Shown: positions 10,663 to 20,729 of the stretch, in pieces | How positions within the stretch are numbered: position 1 is the stretch's first letter | Layout of the letters: the number at the start of each line of letters is the position of its first letter | NCBI RefSeq assembly: GCF_025244905.1 | Contig: NZ_CP104285.1 | Coordinates: 4,092,001-4,156,000, forward strand | Reading direction: 5' to 3' | DNA from: Enterobacter mori | GTDB taxonomy: Bacteria > Pseudomonadota > Gammaproteobacteria > Enterobacterales > Enterobacteriaceae | Length of the DNA: 64,000 nt | Translations under genes and position numbers: made by a program | Notes under the pieces: generated by a model | What the model was told of the DNA's origin: nothing | Seen by the model: the letters and a program-made list of their open reading frames with translations, nothing else | The model's database searches: none

Positions 10663-11145
10663 ATAATATAAAAACACGTCAATACGCTGATATTGATCAA
10701 CAAAAATGGCGGTAATAACTTTATTTTATGGTGATAACCCCAATGGATTTTTTGTATTTAAAAATATCAATAAAGACTATCTTTCAGGCAATTAACGGCT
10801 AATAAACAACCGTTTTCTATTTAAAACATTTTTGTGTTTTATCAAATAGAACAATAATGACGTTGCCAGCACATACAAAAGGGTCGAATACATCACACAT
10901 TCACAGAGAGAATGTTTTTGAATTCAATATTCACATATCAAATGTGAAAACTATGAACACCATTACCGCAACATCAGCAACAAATTAACAACACTGAGAA
11001 AGCGTTCTTTTCTAGCGGGAAATTTTGTGATTAGGATCGTATATGGCAAATGAACGGATTCATTAACCACATAAATAGTGAAATGTGCTTAGTGTCGCAA
11101 TTTTGATAATTGGTATCATTTGCCCACATGACAGGATGACCAGAA

Positions 11146-11173
11146 AGCAAAAACCCCGCCGAAGCGGGGTTTT
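11146..11173 (-). terminator. rnpB terminator
   Basis: Minus-strand stem AAAACCCCGC-TTCG-GCGGGGTTTT (11150-11173) runs into a short U-rich tail. It begins just after the mature 3' end of RNase P RNA. Confidence 0.9.
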
Positions 11174-11179
11174 CTAAGA

Positions 11180-11556
<377 letters not shown>

Positions 11557-11563
11557 GGCGCGC

Positions 11564-11592
11564 AGTATAGAGGGTTTGCGCGCCGCTGTCAC
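11564..11592 (-). promoter_or_regulatory. rnpB promoter, overlapping the garK stop
   Basis: Minus-strand GTGACA (11592-11587), a 17-base spacer and TATACT (11569-11564) place the start about 8 bases before the mature RNA 5' end at 11556. The minus-35 hexamer contains the TGA stop codon of garK. Confidence 0.85.
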
Positions 11593-12734
11593 CCTTGGGT
11601 ATGCATCCCCACCTGCAAAGTCGCGGCGATATTGCGTGAGGCGCGGTAAATGTTGTCATAGGCGCCGCGAAACGCCTCTTCCAGTGAACCAATGCTGGTC
11701 AGCACGCTGAACACGGCGTCAATGCCGTACTGGTGCACTACGCCCACATCCGGGGTCAGGCTACCGGCAATGCCAATCACCGGCTTATGGTATTTTTTGG
11801 CGACGTTTGCCACGCCGACGGGCACTTTGCCGTGAATGCTCTGGCTGTCGATACGCCCTTCCCCCGTCAGCACCCATGTGCAGTCGTGGATATGCTCTTC
11901 AAGGTTGAGCGCCTGAGTGACAATCTCAATCCCGCTCTTAAGTTCCGCGCCGAGAAACGCCATCAGCGCTGCCCCCATCCCCCCCGCAGCACCGGCTCCG
12001 GGTACATGCTTCACGTCGATACGCAGGGATTTTTTAATCACGTCGGCAAAGTGGCTGAGATTGGCGTCCAGCTCGAGGATCATCCCCTCGGTCGCCCCTT
12101 TTTGCGGGCCGAAGACGCGCGACGCGCCTTTCTCTCCCACCAGGGGGTTGGTGACGTCGCAGGCGACGCGGATCGTACAATGCTGAAGACGCGCATCAAG
12201 ACCCGAAAGATCAATACTGTTAAGCGCCATCAGGCTGCCGCCCCCGTAGCCGATCTCCGTGCCGTTGGCATCGCTGAGCTTCGCCCCGAGCGCCTGCATC
12301 ATCCCCGCGCCACCGTCGTTGGTGGCGCTGCCGCCGATACCGATAATAATATTGCGCGCGCCTTTATCCAGCGCGCAGAGGATAAGCTCCCCGGTGCCGC
12401 GTGAAGTGGTGTTGAGCGGGTTGCGCTGTGCCGGAGGGACTAATGCCAGACCGCTGGCTGCCGCCATCTCGATAAACGCCGTACTGCCGTCACCGGACAT
12501 TCCCCAGCAGGCATTCACCTTTTCACCCAGCGGGCCCGTGACGACGGCATAATGTTCGCTGCCGTGGGTGGCGGCGATCATCGCTTCTACCGTGCCTTCC
12601 CCGCCATCGGCTACGGGAACAGAAACATAAAGTGCGTCGGGGAAGATTTCCCGAAATCCTTTTTCTATCGCCTGAGCTACCTCGGTGGCAGAGAGGCTTC
12701 CTTTATAAGAGTCTGGCGCGATTACGATTTTCAT
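11589..12734 (-). CDS. garK: Glycerate 2-kinase GarK
   Basis: Phosphorylates D-glycerate to 2-phosphoglycerate, the last step feeding galactarate/glucarate carbon into glycolysis. 381 residues as in E. coli GarK. Family type-1 glycerate kinase motifs are visible: MKIVIAPDSYKGSLSA at the N-terminus, ADGGEGTVEA, GIGGSATNDGG and TGEGRIDSQS. It is last in the garPLRK order and is separated from garR by 76 bases containing a REP unit. Its stop codon lies in the rnpB promoter, so transcription through garK would run across that promoter. Confidence 0.96.
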   Translation of the reverse strand: MKIVIAPDSYKGSLSATEVAQAIEKGFREIFPDALYVSVPVADGGEGTVEAMIAATHGSEHYAVVTGPLGEKVNACWGMSGDGSTAFIEMAAASGLALVPPAQRNPLNTTSRGTGELILCALDKGARNIIIGIGGSATNDGGAGMMQALGAKLSDANGTEIGYGGGSLMALNSIDLSGLDARLQHCTIRVACDVTNPLVGEKGASRVFGPQKGATEGMILELDANLSHFADVIKKSLRIDVKHVPGAGAAGGMGAALMAFLGAELKSGIEIVTQALNLEEHIHDCTWVLTGEGRIDSQSIHGKVPVGVANVAKKYHKPVIGIAGSLTPDVGVVHQYGIDAVFSVLTSIGSLEEAFRGAYDNIYRASRNIAATLQVGMHTQG

Positions 12735-12771
12735 AGTTGTAGCCTGTTACAGCACGGATCCGGCCTGGACC

Positions 12772-12801
12772 GTAGGCCCGGTGAGCAAAGCGCCACCGGG
12801 C
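12772..12801. repeat. REP unit between garK and garR
   Basis: Imperfect palindrome GTAGGCCCGGTgagcaaagcgccACCGGGC of the same type as the units at 36657, 52763 and 59489. It may stabilise the upstream part of the gar mRNA. Confidence 0.8.
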
Positions 12802-12810
12802 AGGACGGCA

Positions 12811-13701
12811 TTAGCGAGCAACTTCCACTTTCGCCAGTTTTTCGTAGTAGCACGCGATGGCGCTATGGTCGGCGGTGCCCAGACCGTCCGCGCGCAGCGC
12901 CTGCATCATCTCCATGACCGCAGCGGTCAGCGGCAGCTGTGCCCCCACGCCATGAGAGGTATCCAGCGCGTTAGCCAGATCTTTAATGTGCAGGTCGATA
13001 CGGAAACCCGGCTTGAAGTTACGATCCATCACCATCGGTGCTTTCGCATCCAGCACGGTGCTGCCCGCCAGGCCGCCGCGGATTGCCTGGTACACCAGAT
13101 CCGGGTTTACGCCTGCTTTGGTTGCCAGCGTCAGCGCTTCAGACATCGCCGCAATGTTCAGCGCCACAATCACCTGGTTCGCCAGCTTGGTGACGTTACC
13201 CGCCCCAATTTCACCGGTATGCACCACAGAACCCGCCATGGCTTTCATCAGGTCGTAATATCTGTCGAAAATCGCCTTGTCGCCACCCACCATCACCGAC
13301 AGCGTGCCGTCGATGGCTTTTGGCTCGCCGCCGCTGACCGGCGCGTCCAGCATGTCCACGCCTTTTACCTTTAGCGCCTCGCTGATTTCACGGCTGGCCA
13401 GCGGGGCAATAGAGCTCATGTCGATAACCACCAGTCCCGGCTTCGCGCCGTCGATAATGCCGTTCTCGCCCAGCGCCACCTCTTTCACGTGCGGGGAGTT
13501 TGGCAGCATGGTGATGATCACATCACACTGCTCGGCAACCGCTTTGGCCGTCGAGGCCGCTTCTGCGCCAGCTGAAATCACTTCCGCCACAGCGTCTGAA
13601 TTACGGTCTAAAACCACCAGTGAGTAACCCGCTTTGATGAGGTTCTTACTCATTGGTTTACCCATGATACCTAAGCCAATAAAGCCCACTTTCAGCGTCA
13701 T
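12811..13701 (-). CDS. garR: Tartronate semialdehyde reductase GarR
   Basis: Beta-hydroxyacid dehydrogenase that reduces tartronate semialdehyde to D-glycerate. The N-terminal NAD(P)-binding motif is GFIGLGIMGKPM, the substrate loop is DAPVSGGEPKA, and the catalytic lysine lies in GNVTKLANQ. At 296 residues it is two longer than E. coli GarR because of the N-terminus MTLKVGF. It lies 20 bases after garL. Confidence 0.96.
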   Translation of the reverse strand: MTLKVGFIGLGIMGKPMSKNLIKAGYSLVVLDRNSDAVAEVISAGAEAASTAKAVAEQCDVIITMLPNSPHVKEVALGENGIIDGAKPGLVVIDMSSIAPLASREISEALKVKGVDMLDAPVSGGEPKAIDGTLSVMVGGDKAIFDRYYDLMKAMAGSVVHTGEIGAGNVTKLANQVIVALNIAAMSEALTLATKAGVNPDLVYQAIRGGLAGSTVLDAKAPMVMDRNFKPGFRIDLHIKDLANALDTSHGVGAQLPLTAAVMEMMQALRADGLGTADHSAIACYYEKLAKVEVAR

Positions 13702-13721
13702 AATCTTTTCCTCAGTGATGG

Positions 13722-14492
13722 TTATTTTTTAAAAGCGTCTGCTAATTTCTGCGTGGCGGAGCGGAACACGCCGAGATCGCTGCCAACGGCAACGAACGTC
13801 GCCCCCCACTCCAGATAGCGGCGGGCATCGGCTTCAACCGGGGCCAGAATGCCGCACGGTTTGCCGTGCGCTTTGGCACGCGCGAAAATGTGCTGAATGG
13901 CGCGCTGCACGTCAGGATGACCCGCATTGCCCAGATGCCCGAACGCAGCGGCCAGGTCGCTTGGACCGACAAAGATGCCGTCCACGCCGTCGGTTGCAGC
14001 AATGGCATCGACGTTATCCACGCCCTGCTGGCTCTCGATCTGCACCAGGATGGTGATGTTCTTGTTGGACTGGGCGAAGTAGTCCGGCACGGTGCCAAAC
14101 ATGTTGGCGCGGTGCGACACGGACACGCCGCGAATGCCCTCCGGCGGGTAGCGAGTAGAGGCCACGGCCAGCACCGCCTCTTCTTCCGTTTCCACGAACG
14201 GGATCAAGAAGTTGTAGAAACCGATATCCAGCAGGCGCTTGATGATGACCGGCTCGTTCGTCGGCACGCGTACCACCGGCGCGCTATGGCTGCCCTTCAG
14301 CGCCATCAGTTGCGGAATAAAGGTGCTGATGTCATTTGGCGCATGTTCGCCGTCCAGCACCAGCCAGTCGAACCCGGCCAGCCCCAGCACTTCAGTGCTG
14401 ATCGGGTTTGCCAGGGCAGACCAGCAGCCAATCTGGATCTGGTTTGCCGCGAGGGCTGCCTTAAACTTGTTCGGGAAGATATCGTTACTCAT
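13722..14492 (-). CDS. garL: 2-dehydro-3-deoxyglucarate aldolase GarL
   Basis: Metal-dependent class II aldolase (HpcH/HpaI family) that splits 5-keto-4-deoxyglucarate into pyruvate and tartronate semialdehyde. The catalytic histidine His50 is in DGEHAPND, and metal ligands lie in QIESQQG and [10 protein letters not shown]. 256 residues, as in E. coli. It follows garP by 15 bases and precedes garR, the enzyme for its tartronate semialdehyde product. Confidence 0.96.
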   Translation of the reverse strand: MSNDIFPNKFKAALAANQIQIGCWSALANPISTEVLGLAGFDWLVLDGEHAPNDISTFIPQLMALKGSHSAPVVRVPTNEPVIIKRLLDIGFYNFLIPFVETEEEAVLAVASTRYPPEGIRGVSVSHRANMFGTVPDYFAQSNKNITILVQIESQQGVDNVDAIAATDGVDGIFVGPSDLAAAFGHLGNAGHPDVQRAIQHIFARAKAHGKPCGILAPVEADARRYLEWGATFVAVGSDLGVFRSATQKLADAFKK

Positions 14493-14507
14493 CGCTTATA
14501 CCTTTGC

Positions 14508-15842
14508 TTATTTCTGCAATTCCATACGTTTGATGTCGCCTACCACGAACAGGTAGCAGAACATCGCCATCAACGCTGAACAGCCAACGAATACCAGTGC
14601 CGCGTTGAACGAATGCAGTTCACTGACCAGATAACCAATGACCAGTGGAGTCGCAATCGACGCCACGTTGCCAAAGACGTTAAACACCCCGCCGCACAGG
14701 CCAACAATCTCTTTTGGCGCGGTGTCGGAAATCACCGGCCAGCCCAGCGCACCAAAGCCTTTACCGAAGAACGCCAGCGCCATCAGGGCAACCACCAGCG
14801 TGGTGTTGTTGGTGTAGTTACACAGAATGATGGACGACGCCAGCAGCATGCCGAGCACAATTGGCAGCTTACGCGCCAGGGTGATCGACTTGCCCTGCTT
14901 AATCAGATAATCCGAGAACACCCCGCCCAGCACGCCACCGGCAAAACCGCACAGCGCCGGAATGGAAGCCACCAGGCCCACCTTCAGAATCGACATCCCT
15001 TTTTCCTGCACCAGATAAATCGGGAACCAGGTAAGGAAGAACCAGGTGATGGTGTTGATAAAGTATTGACCAAAAAAGACGCCCAGCATCATGCGGTTGG
15101 TCAACAACTGTTTGATGTAATGGAGCTTAGGACCGCCTGCGACCTGCTCACCGGGCTTTTTGTGGTCCATATCCACCACCGCGCCGCCTTCGGAGATGAA
15201 CTTCAGCTCCTGCTCTGACATGCGAGGATGGTCGGTCGGGTTATGGATGTACTTCACCCATACGCCGGTCAGCACAAAGCCAATCACGCCCATCACGGTA
15301 AATACGTGTTCCCAGCCCCAGGCGAAGGTCAGCCAGCCCAGCAGCGGAGAGAAGATCGCCAGCGAGAAATACTGCGCAGCGTTAAACAACGCAGAAGCCG
15401 TACCGCGCTCTTTGGTCGGGAACCAGGCCGCGACGATACGGGCGTTCGCCGGAAACGACGGCGCTTCCGAGAAGCCGAGCATAAAGCGCATGATGAACAT
15501 CGACACGCCCGCCCAGGCCAGCGGGAAGACATCCACAAAGCCCTGCAGGAAGGTGAACAGCGACCAGAAGAACAGGCTGTAGGTATAGACCTTTTTGGAG
15601 CCGAACTTATCCAGCAGCCAGCCGCCGGGAATTTGCATCAGCAGGTAGGCCCAGCCGAAGGCGGAGAAGATATACCCCATTGAGACGGCACTGAGCTGCA
15701 GCTCTTTTGCCACTTCCGTACCGGCAATCGACAGCGTCGCACGGTCAGCGTAGTTAATGGCCGTGACGATAAAAATAATCAGTAATATTAAATAGCGAGT
15801 GGGCACACCCTTTTTCGATTCTACAGCGGTATCCAGAATCAT
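14508..15842 (-). CDS. garP: Galactarate/glucarate:H+ symporter GarP
   Basis: Major facilitator superfamily transporter (anion:cation symporter, ACS family) for galactarate, glucarate and glycerate. The start at 15842 (MILDTAVES) has AGGA 8 bases upstream and matches the E. coli N-terminus; six extra codons upstream are not needed. 444 residues with twelve predicted membrane helices; NYADRATLS in helix 1 and GGWLLDKFGSKK between helices 2 and 3 are typical. It leads the garPLRK operon, divergent from garD. Confidence 0.96.
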   Translation of the reverse strand: MILDTAVESKKGVPTRYLILLIIFIVTAINYADRATLSIAGTEVAKELQLSAVSMGYIFSAFGWAYLLMQIPGGWLLDKFGSKKVYTYSLFFWSLFTFLQGFVDVFPLAWAGVSMFIMRFMLGFSEAPSFPANARIVAAWFPTKERGTASALFNAAQYFSLAIFSPLLGWLTFAWGWEHVFTVMGVIGFVLTGVWVKYIHNPTDHPRMSEQELKFISEGGAVVDMDHKKPGEQVAGGPKLHYIKQLLTNRMMLGVFFGQYFINTITWFFLTWFPIYLVQEKGMSILKVGLVASIPALCGFAGGVLGGVFSDYLIKQGKSITLARKLPIVLGMLLASSIILCNYTNNTTLVVALMALAFFGKGFGALGWPVISDTAPKEIVGLCGGVFNVFGNVASIATPLVIGYLVSELHSFNAALVFVGCSALMAMFCYLFVVGDIKRMELQK

Positions 15843-16042
15843 GTTTATTTCCTCAGGCACAGCGATAAATTTATATTTATAATTTTAGAAAGTACATTTC
15901 CTGATTATTTATCGATAGCAGGTAATATCAGGTAATTAACCAGACGCAATATCAACGTGATTCAGTATAATCATCACTTTTTGGCATCACACTGGATTAA
16001 CGCTCAATTTTCACACTTTAAATGAATAATTTTTTGAGCATA

Positions 16043-16072
16043 TGCACAAAGCACTGGGCGCTGCTGCACAAA
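16043..16072. promoter_or_regulatory. Paired TGCACAAA boxes, possible CdaR sites
   Basis: Identical octamers at 16043-16050 and 16065-16072, 22 bases apart on the same strand. The first is preceded by GCATA, giving a partial palindrome. Position between two CdaR-regulated operons suggests an operator; the assignment is an inference. Confidence 0.4.
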
Positions 16073-16112
16073 ATCACGTATTCACAGCCACCGCGCGCTA
16101 TCTCTCGCTTTA

Positions 16113-16134
16113 GGGGGTGATCTGGATCACACTC
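16113..16134. promoter_or_regulatory. CRP site upstream of garD
   Basis: GGTGA-TCTGGA-TCACA has nine of ten half-site matches with the correct 6-base spacer. It lies about 130 bases upstream of the garD start. Confidence 0.7.
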
Positions 16135-16255
16135 TTATATCTCAAGTCCTGACATTCTTTATTTAAGAAAGCAGCATCTTTATTTCGAAAATAAGTAAAT
16201 AACTATCTGCATGGCTGCATTAATGATCAGACACTTTGCTGGAGAATAGTGAACA

Positions 16256-17827
16256 ATGGCCGACATTGAAATTCGACAGGCATCGCCGACGGCGTTTTAT
16301 ATAAAAGTACATGACACCGATAACGTGGCGATTATTGTCAACGACAACGGCTTAAAAGCGGGAACCCGTTTCCCGGACGGGCTGGAACTGATTGAGCATA
16401 TTCCACAGGGGCATAAGGTGGCGCTGGTGGATATTCCGGCGCACGGTGAAATCGTGCGCTACGGTGAAATTATTGGCTATGCCGTCCGCGCGATCCCGCA
16501 GGGAAGCTGGATTGAAGAGTCGCTGGTTGAACTGCCAAAAGCGCCGCCGCTGAACACCCTGCCGCTGGCGACGCGGGTGCCTGAACCGCTGCCGCCGCTT
16601 GAGGGCTATACCTTCGAAGGCTACCGCAACGCGGACGGCAGCGTCGGCACCAAGAACCTGCTCGGCATTACCACCAGCGTGCACTGCGTGGCGGGCGTGG
16701 TGGATTACGTGGTGAAAATCATCGAGCGCGACCTGCTGCCGAAATACCCGAACGTGGATGGCGTAGTGGGTCTGAACCACCTCTACGGCTGCGGCGTGGC
16801 GATCAACGCGCCCGCGGCGGTAGTACCTATCCGCACCATTCACAATATTGCCCTCAACCCGAACTTTGGCGGCGAGGTGATGGTCATCGGCCTGGGGTGT
16901 GAAAAACTTCAGCCTGAGCGCCTGCTGCAGGGCACCGAGGATGTGAAAGCGATTCCGGTAGACGATGCCAGCATCGTACGTCTGCAGGACGAGCATCACG
17001 TCGGCTTTAGATCGATGGTCGACGATATTTTGCAGGTGGCTGAACGCCATCTGGATAAGCTCAATAAACGCCAGCGTGAAACCTGCCCGGCCTCTGAGCT
17101 AGTGGTAGGCACCCAGTGCGGCGGCAGCGATGCGTTTTCCGGCGTGACCGCCAACCCGGCGGTGGGCTATGCGTCCGATCTGTTCGTGCGCTGCGGTGCC
17201 ACGGTGATGTTCTCCGAAGTGACCGAAGTGCGTGACGCCATCCACCTTCTGACGCCGCGCGCCGTCAACGAAGAGGTGGGCAAACGCCTGCTGGAAGAGA
17301 TGGCCTGGTACGATAACTATCTCGATATGGGGCAAACCGACCGCAGCGCTAACCCGTCGCCGGGCAACAAAAAAGGCGGCCTGGCCAACGTGGTGGAAAA
17401 AGCCCTTGGTTCGATTGCCAAATCCGGCCAGAGCGCGATTGTCGAAGTGCTCTCTCCGGGCCAGCGCCCGACCAAACGCGGCCTGATTTATGCGGCAACG
17501 CCTGCCAGCGATTTCGTCTGCGGCACGCAGCAGGTCGCATCCGGCATTACGGTGCAGGTCTTTACCACCGGGCGCGGCACGCCGTACGGTCTGATGGCGG
17601 TGCCGGTGATTAAAATGGCGACCCGCACCGAGCTGGCAAACCGCTGGTATGACTTAATGGACATCAACGCGGGCACCATCGCCACCGGGGAAGAGAGCAT
17701 TGAGGATGTGGGCTGGAAGCTGTTCCACTTCATTCTGGACGTGGCGAGCGGGCGGAAGAAAACCTTCTCTGACCAATGGGGATTGCATAATCAGCTGGCG
17801 GTGTTTAACCCGGCACCGGTGACGTGA
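16256..17827 (+). CDS. garD: Galactarate dehydratase GarD
   Basis: Dehydrates galactarate to 5-keto-4-deoxyglucarate, the entry reaction of the gar pathway; the E. coli enzyme uses iron and belongs to the UxaA/altronate dehydratase family. 523 residues, E. coli length. An N-terminal SAF-like domain (about residues 1-95) precedes the catalytic domain, with cysteine motifs NHLYGCG, GLGCEK and [10 protein letters not shown]. It is monocistronic, divergent from garP, and ends just before a 10-bp palindrome shared with the agaR end. Confidence 0.96.
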   Translation: MADIEIRQASPTAFYIKVHDTDNVAIIVNDNGLKAGTRFPDGLELIEHIPQGHKVALVDIPAHGEIVRYGEIIGYAVRAIPQGSWIEESLVELPKAPPLNTLPLATRVPEPLPPLEGYTFEGYRNADGSVGTKNLLGITTSVHCVAGVVDYVVKIIERDLLPKYPNVDGVVGLNHLYGCGVAINAPAAVVPIRTIHNIALNPNFGGEVMVIGLGCEKLQPERLLQGTEDVKAIPVDDASIVRLQDEHHVGFRSMVDDILQVAERHLDKLNKRQRETCPASELVVGTQCGGSDAFSGVTANPAVGYASDLFVRCGATVMFSEVTEVRDAIHLLTPRAVNEEVGKRLLEEMAWYDNYLDMGQTDRSANPSPGNKKGGLANVVEKALGSIAKSGQSAIVEVLSPGQRPTKRGLIYAATPASDFVCGTQQVASGITVQVFTTGRGTPYGLMAVPVIKMATRTELANRWYDLMDINAGTIATGEESIEDVGWKLFHFILDVASGRKKTFSDQWGLHNQLAVFNPAPVT

Positions 17828-17842
17828 GTTCCCCTCACCCTG

Positions 17843-17865
17843 CCCTCTCCCCATAGGGGAGAGGG
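17843..17865. repeat. Intergenic palindrome CCCTCTCCCC/GGGGAGAGGG
   Basis: Perfect 10-bp stem with a 3-base loop between the converging garD and agaR genes. No T-run follows on either strand, so it is not a canonical terminator. A close relative occurs at 44062-44082, which suggests a dispersed repeat family. Confidence 0.7.
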
Positions 17866-17874
17866 TAAAAAACC

Positions 17875-18678
17875 TTAAACCAGCACCACTTCAATCCCGC
17901 TTTTCCGTAATCCTTCCAAACTCTCCGCCGGAATGCCTTCATCGACGATAATCATATCAATCCGTTGTGTATCAATGATTTTATGCAGGCTTGAGCGGTT
18001 AAATTTGCTGGAGTCTGTGACCACAATAATGCGCTCTGCCACCTCGCACATTTTGCGGTTCAGACGGGCTTCGTCCTCGTTGTGCGTACTCACGCCGCGA
18101 TCGAGATCGATGGCGTCAACGCCCAGGAACAGCAGGTCGAAATGGTAATTCTGTAGCGACTGTTCTGCCTGGTCACCGTAGAAAGATTGCGACTGACGGC
18201 GCAGATGCCCGCCGGTCATCAGCAATTCCACCCCTTCCGCTTCCAGCAACGCATTCGCGACATTCATACCGTTGGTCATCGCAATCACATCCGTGTGCTG
18301 GCGCAGCATGCGGGCGATTTCAAACGTCGTGGTGCCGGAGTCCAGAATAATTCGGTGCCCGGGTTTGACCAGCGCGGCTGCGGCCTGCGCGATGCTGCGC
18401 TTCACCGCCGTATTCAGCGAGCTTTTATCCTCCACGGAAGGCTCAGCGCCCGGCGCATTGCCTTCACAAATCAGCGCCCCGCCGTAAGCGCGAACGGCAA
18501 TCCCCTGCTTCTCCAGGAAGGCCAGATCGTTACGTATCGTCACCGTCGATACGCCGTACAGATGAGACAGATCGTTAACCTGCACGCTTCCCTGCGCCCG
18601 CAACCGCTGAATTATCTGCTCTCGCCTTTCACTGGTGCCGGTGATGCGTTTTTCTGCGGATGAATCAGTGCTGCTCAT
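17875..18678 (-). CDS. agaR: Aga operon repressor AgaR
   Basis: DeoR-family repressor of the GalNAc/GalN genes, relieved by an amino-sugar pathway intermediate. The N-terminal helix-turn-helix is visible ([22 protein letters not shown], residues about 31-52), then the sugar-phosphate-binding domain with [10 protein letters not shown] and DSSKFNRSS. 267 residues versus 269 in E. coli. It is transcribed away from kbaZ; its own promoter carries a strong AgaR-type operator, so it is probably autoregulated. Confidence 0.95.
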   Translation of the reverse strand: MSSTDSSAEKRITGTSERREQIIQRLRAQGSVQVNDLSHLYGVSTVTIRNDLAFLEKQGIAVRAYGGALICEGNAPGAEPSVEDKSSLNTAVKRSIAQAAAALVKPGHRIILDSGTTTFEIARMLRQHTDVIAMTNGMNVANALLEAEGVELLMTGGHLRRQSQSFYGDQAEQSLQNYHFDLLFLGVDAIDLDRGVSTHNEDEARLNRKMCEVAERIIVVTDSSKFNRSSLHKIIDTQRIDMIIVDEGIPAESLEGLRKSGIEVVLV

Positions 18679-18696
18679 GCGAGATCCTTAATAAAT

Positions 18697-18720
18697 AAAC
18701 TTTCGTTTCATTTCGTTTTG
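18697..18720 (+). promoter_or_regulatory. AgaR operator at the agaR promoter
   Basis: AAACTTTCGTTTCATTTCG with its downstream TTTTG fits the AgaR consensus (TTTC-R-TTT-Y-R-TTT core) at every position I can recall. It lies 19-42 bases upstream of the agaR start codon. Confidence 0.8.
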
Positions 18721-18792
18721 CCTATTAAGGCCTTTCTTTTACGGGAATGCAAGCCCTGTCTTGCCATCAGACGTAAGGATGCTGGCGGCTGA

Positions 18793-18816
18793 AACCTTTC
18801 ATTATGTTTCTTTTGT
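18793..18816 (+). promoter_or_regulatory. AgaR operator in the agaR-kbaZ intergenic region
   Basis: Core CCTTTCATTATGTTTCTTTT matches the AgaR consensus with one mismatch. It is followed by TGTGAATCAGATCGGA, a weak CRP-like half-site arrangement. Confidence 0.7.
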
Positions 18817-18836
18817 GAATCAGATCGGAAAACTAT

Positions 18837-18898
18837 TATCTTTCGTTTTATTTTTATACCACCATGATGCAGGATTAAATGAAACAAAACGAAAGATG
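18837..18898. promoter_or_regulatory. Pair of AgaR-like sites upstream of kbaZ
   Basis: One copy on the plus strand (18837-18860, CTTTCGTTTTATTTTTA) and one inverted copy (18875-18898, GAAACAAAACGAAAGA on the plus strand) flank a short spacer. Both keep the TTTCGTTT core. The second ends about 30 bases before the kbaZ start, a position suited to repression. Confidence 0.65.
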
Positions 18899-18929
18899 AA
18901 TACCATCACCATCCGAAATGGAGAGGAAA

Positions 18930-20225
18930 GTGAAACATCTGACAGATATGGTGGAACAACATAAACGGGGGAATGCAAACGGGATTTATGCCGTCTGTTC
19001 CGCACATCCATTGGTACTTGAAGCTGCCATTCGTTACGCGCATTCGCATCAGACGCCGCTCTTAATTGAAGCCACCTCCAACCAGGTGGATCAGTTTGGC
19101 GGCTATACCGGCATGACGCCTGCGGATTTTCACGGGTTTGTCTGCCAACTGGCCACGTCACTTGGTTTGCCGACATCACAGCTGATCCTCGGTGGCGATC
19201 ATCTAGGGCCTAACCGGTGGCAAAATTTGCCTGCGCATCAGGCGATGGCAAATGCCGACGATCTGATCAAAAGCTATGTTGCTGCCGGATTCAAAAAGAT
19301 CCATCTCGACTGCAGCATGTCCTGTGAAGACGATCCGGTGCCGTTAACCGATGCAATCGTCGCGCAACGTGCGGCTCGTCTGGCAAAAATCGCCGAAAAT
19401 ACCTGCCGCGAACAGTTTGGCACATCGGATCTGGTTTACGTTATCGGTACCGAAGTCCCCGTTCCCGGCGGCGCACACGAGACGCTGACGGAACTCGACG
19501 TCACCACGCCAGACGCCGCCCGCGCCACGCTGGAAGCACATCGCCACGCATTCGAAAAAGAGGGCTTGAGCGACATCTGGCCACGCATTATTGGCCTGGT
19601 GGTCCAGCCTGGCGTGGAGTTCGACCACGCGCACGTCTGCGACTACCAGCCGCAGAAAGCCGTCGCGCTGAGCAAAATGGTGGAAGCCTATGACACGCTG
19701 GTGTTTGAAGCGCACTCCACCGACTACCAGACGCCGCAGGCGCTGCGCCAGCTGGTCAAGGATCACTTTGCCATCCTGAAAGTTGGCCCCGCCCTGACCT
19801 TCGCCCTGCGCGAAGCGCTGTTCTCACTGGCCGCCATTGAAGAAGAATTGCTGCCCGCAAAAGCCAGCTCTGACCTGCGACATGTGCTGGAAAACGTGAT
19901 GCTTGATCGCCCCGAATACTGGCAAAGCCATTACCACGGTGACGGGAATGCGCGTCGCCTGGCGCGCGGCTACAGCTACTCTGACCGCGTGCGCTATTAC
20001 TGGCCCGATAGCCAGATTGACGACGCCTTTGAACGACTGGTACGCAACCTGGCGGATGAACCGATCCCGCTGCCGCTGATCAGCCAGTACCTGCCGCTGC
20101 AGTACAGCAAAGTTCGCGAGGGCGCTCTCAAGTCAACACCACGGGAACTCATCATCGACCACATTCAGGACATACTTCAGCAGTACCATGCCGCCTGCGA
20201 AGGCGTAACGACTCAAAACGCATAA
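18930..20225 (+). CDS. kbaZ: Tagatose-1,6-bisphosphate aldolase subunit KbaZ
   Basis: Non-catalytic partner (GatZ/KbaZ family) needed for full activity and stability of the KbaY aldolase. A GTG start at 18930 (MKHLTDM) is chosen because GGAGAGGA lies at ideal distance and the N-terminus then matches E. coli KbaZ; an ATG four codons upstream has no such site. 431 residues. Family stretches include [22 protein letters not shown] and [10 protein letters not shown]. First gene of the kbaZ-agaVWEFA run, 20 bases before agaV, behind AgaR-type operators. Confidence 0.95.
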   Translation: MKHLTDMVEQHKRGNANGIYAVCSAHPLVLEAAIRYAHSHQTPLLIEATSNQVDQFGGYTGMTPADFHGFVCQLATSLGLPTSQLILGGDHLGPNRWQNLPAHQAMANADDLIKSYVAAGFKKIHLDCSMSCEDDPVPLTDAIVAQRAARLAKIAENTCREQFGTSDLVYVIGTEVPVPGGAHETLTELDVTTPDAARATLEAHRHAFEKEGLSDIWPRIIGLVVQPGVEFDHAHVCDYQPQKAVALSKMVEAYDTLVFEAHSTDYQTPQALRQLVKDHFAILKVGPALTFALREALFSLAAIEEELLPAKASSDLRHVLENVMLDRPEYWQSHYHGDGNARRLARGYSYSDRVRYYWPDSQIDDAFERLVRNLADEPIPLPLISQYLPLQYSKVREGALKSTPRELIIDHIQDILQQYHAACEGVTTQNA

Positions 20226-20245
20226 TTAAAAAAGAGGAAAACGCT

Positions 20246-20719
20246 ATGCCAAACATTGTCTTATGCCGCATCGACGAACGCCTGATCCACGGTCAGGTGG
20301 GCGTGCAGTGGGTGGGGTTTGCGGGGGCAAACCTGGTACTCGTCGCTAACGATGAGGTGGCTGAGGATCCGGTTCAACAGAACCTGATGGAAATGGTGCT
20401 CGCGGAAGGGATCGCCGTGCGCTTCTGGTCACTGCAAAAAGTGATCGACAACATTCACCGCGCCGCCGACCGTCAGAAAATCCTGCTGGTCTGCAAATCA
20501 CCCGCCGATTTTTTAACGCTGGTTGAGGGGGGCGTGCCCATTACCCGTATCAACGTAGGAAACATGCACTACGCCAATGGCAAACAACAAATTGCCAAAA
20601 CGGTATCTGTCGACGCGAACGATATCGCCGCGTTCAACGGCCTGAAATCTGCCGGAGTGGAATGCTTCGTTCAGGGCGTTCCAACAGAAACTGCTTTGGA
20701 TCTCTTTAAACTGCTTTGA
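20246..20719 (+). CDS. agaV: GalNAc PTS component EIIB AgaV
   Basis: Cytoplasmic IIB component of the mannose/sorbose-family PTS for N-acetylgalactosamine; it passes phosphate from AgaF to the incoming sugar. The phosphorylation site is His15 in RLIHGQVG. 157 residues and near identity to E. coli AgaV. It has an AAAGAGGAAA ribosome binding site and precedes agaW by 10 bases. Confidence 0.95.
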   Translation: MPNIVLCRIDERLIHGQVGVQWVGFAGANLVLVANDEVAEDPVQQNLMEMVLAEGIAVRFWSLQKVIDNIHRAADRQKILLVCKSPADFLTLVEGGVPITRINVGNMHYANGKQQIAKTVSVDANDIAAFNGLKSAGVECFVQGVPTETALDLFKLL

Positions 20720-20729
20720 GGGATTCACA

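Larger units (their letters stand above)
10517..11145. other. tdc regulatory region, no tdcR found
   Basis: About 630 AT-rich bases between tdcA and the rnpB terminator. The tdcA-proximal part holds the promoter, CRP site and IHF site listed separately. E. coli carries the small activator gene tdcR upstream of tdcA; no comparable ORF is present here. I see no gene in the rest. Confidence 0.6.
15843..16255. promoter_or_regulatory. Divergent garP-garD control region
   Basis: 413 bases without a gene. In E. coli both directions are activated by CdaR (SdaR) in response to glucarate, galactarate or glycerate. Two elements can be read: a CRP site near garD and a pair of TGCACAAA boxes, both listed separately. 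Confidence 0.7.
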
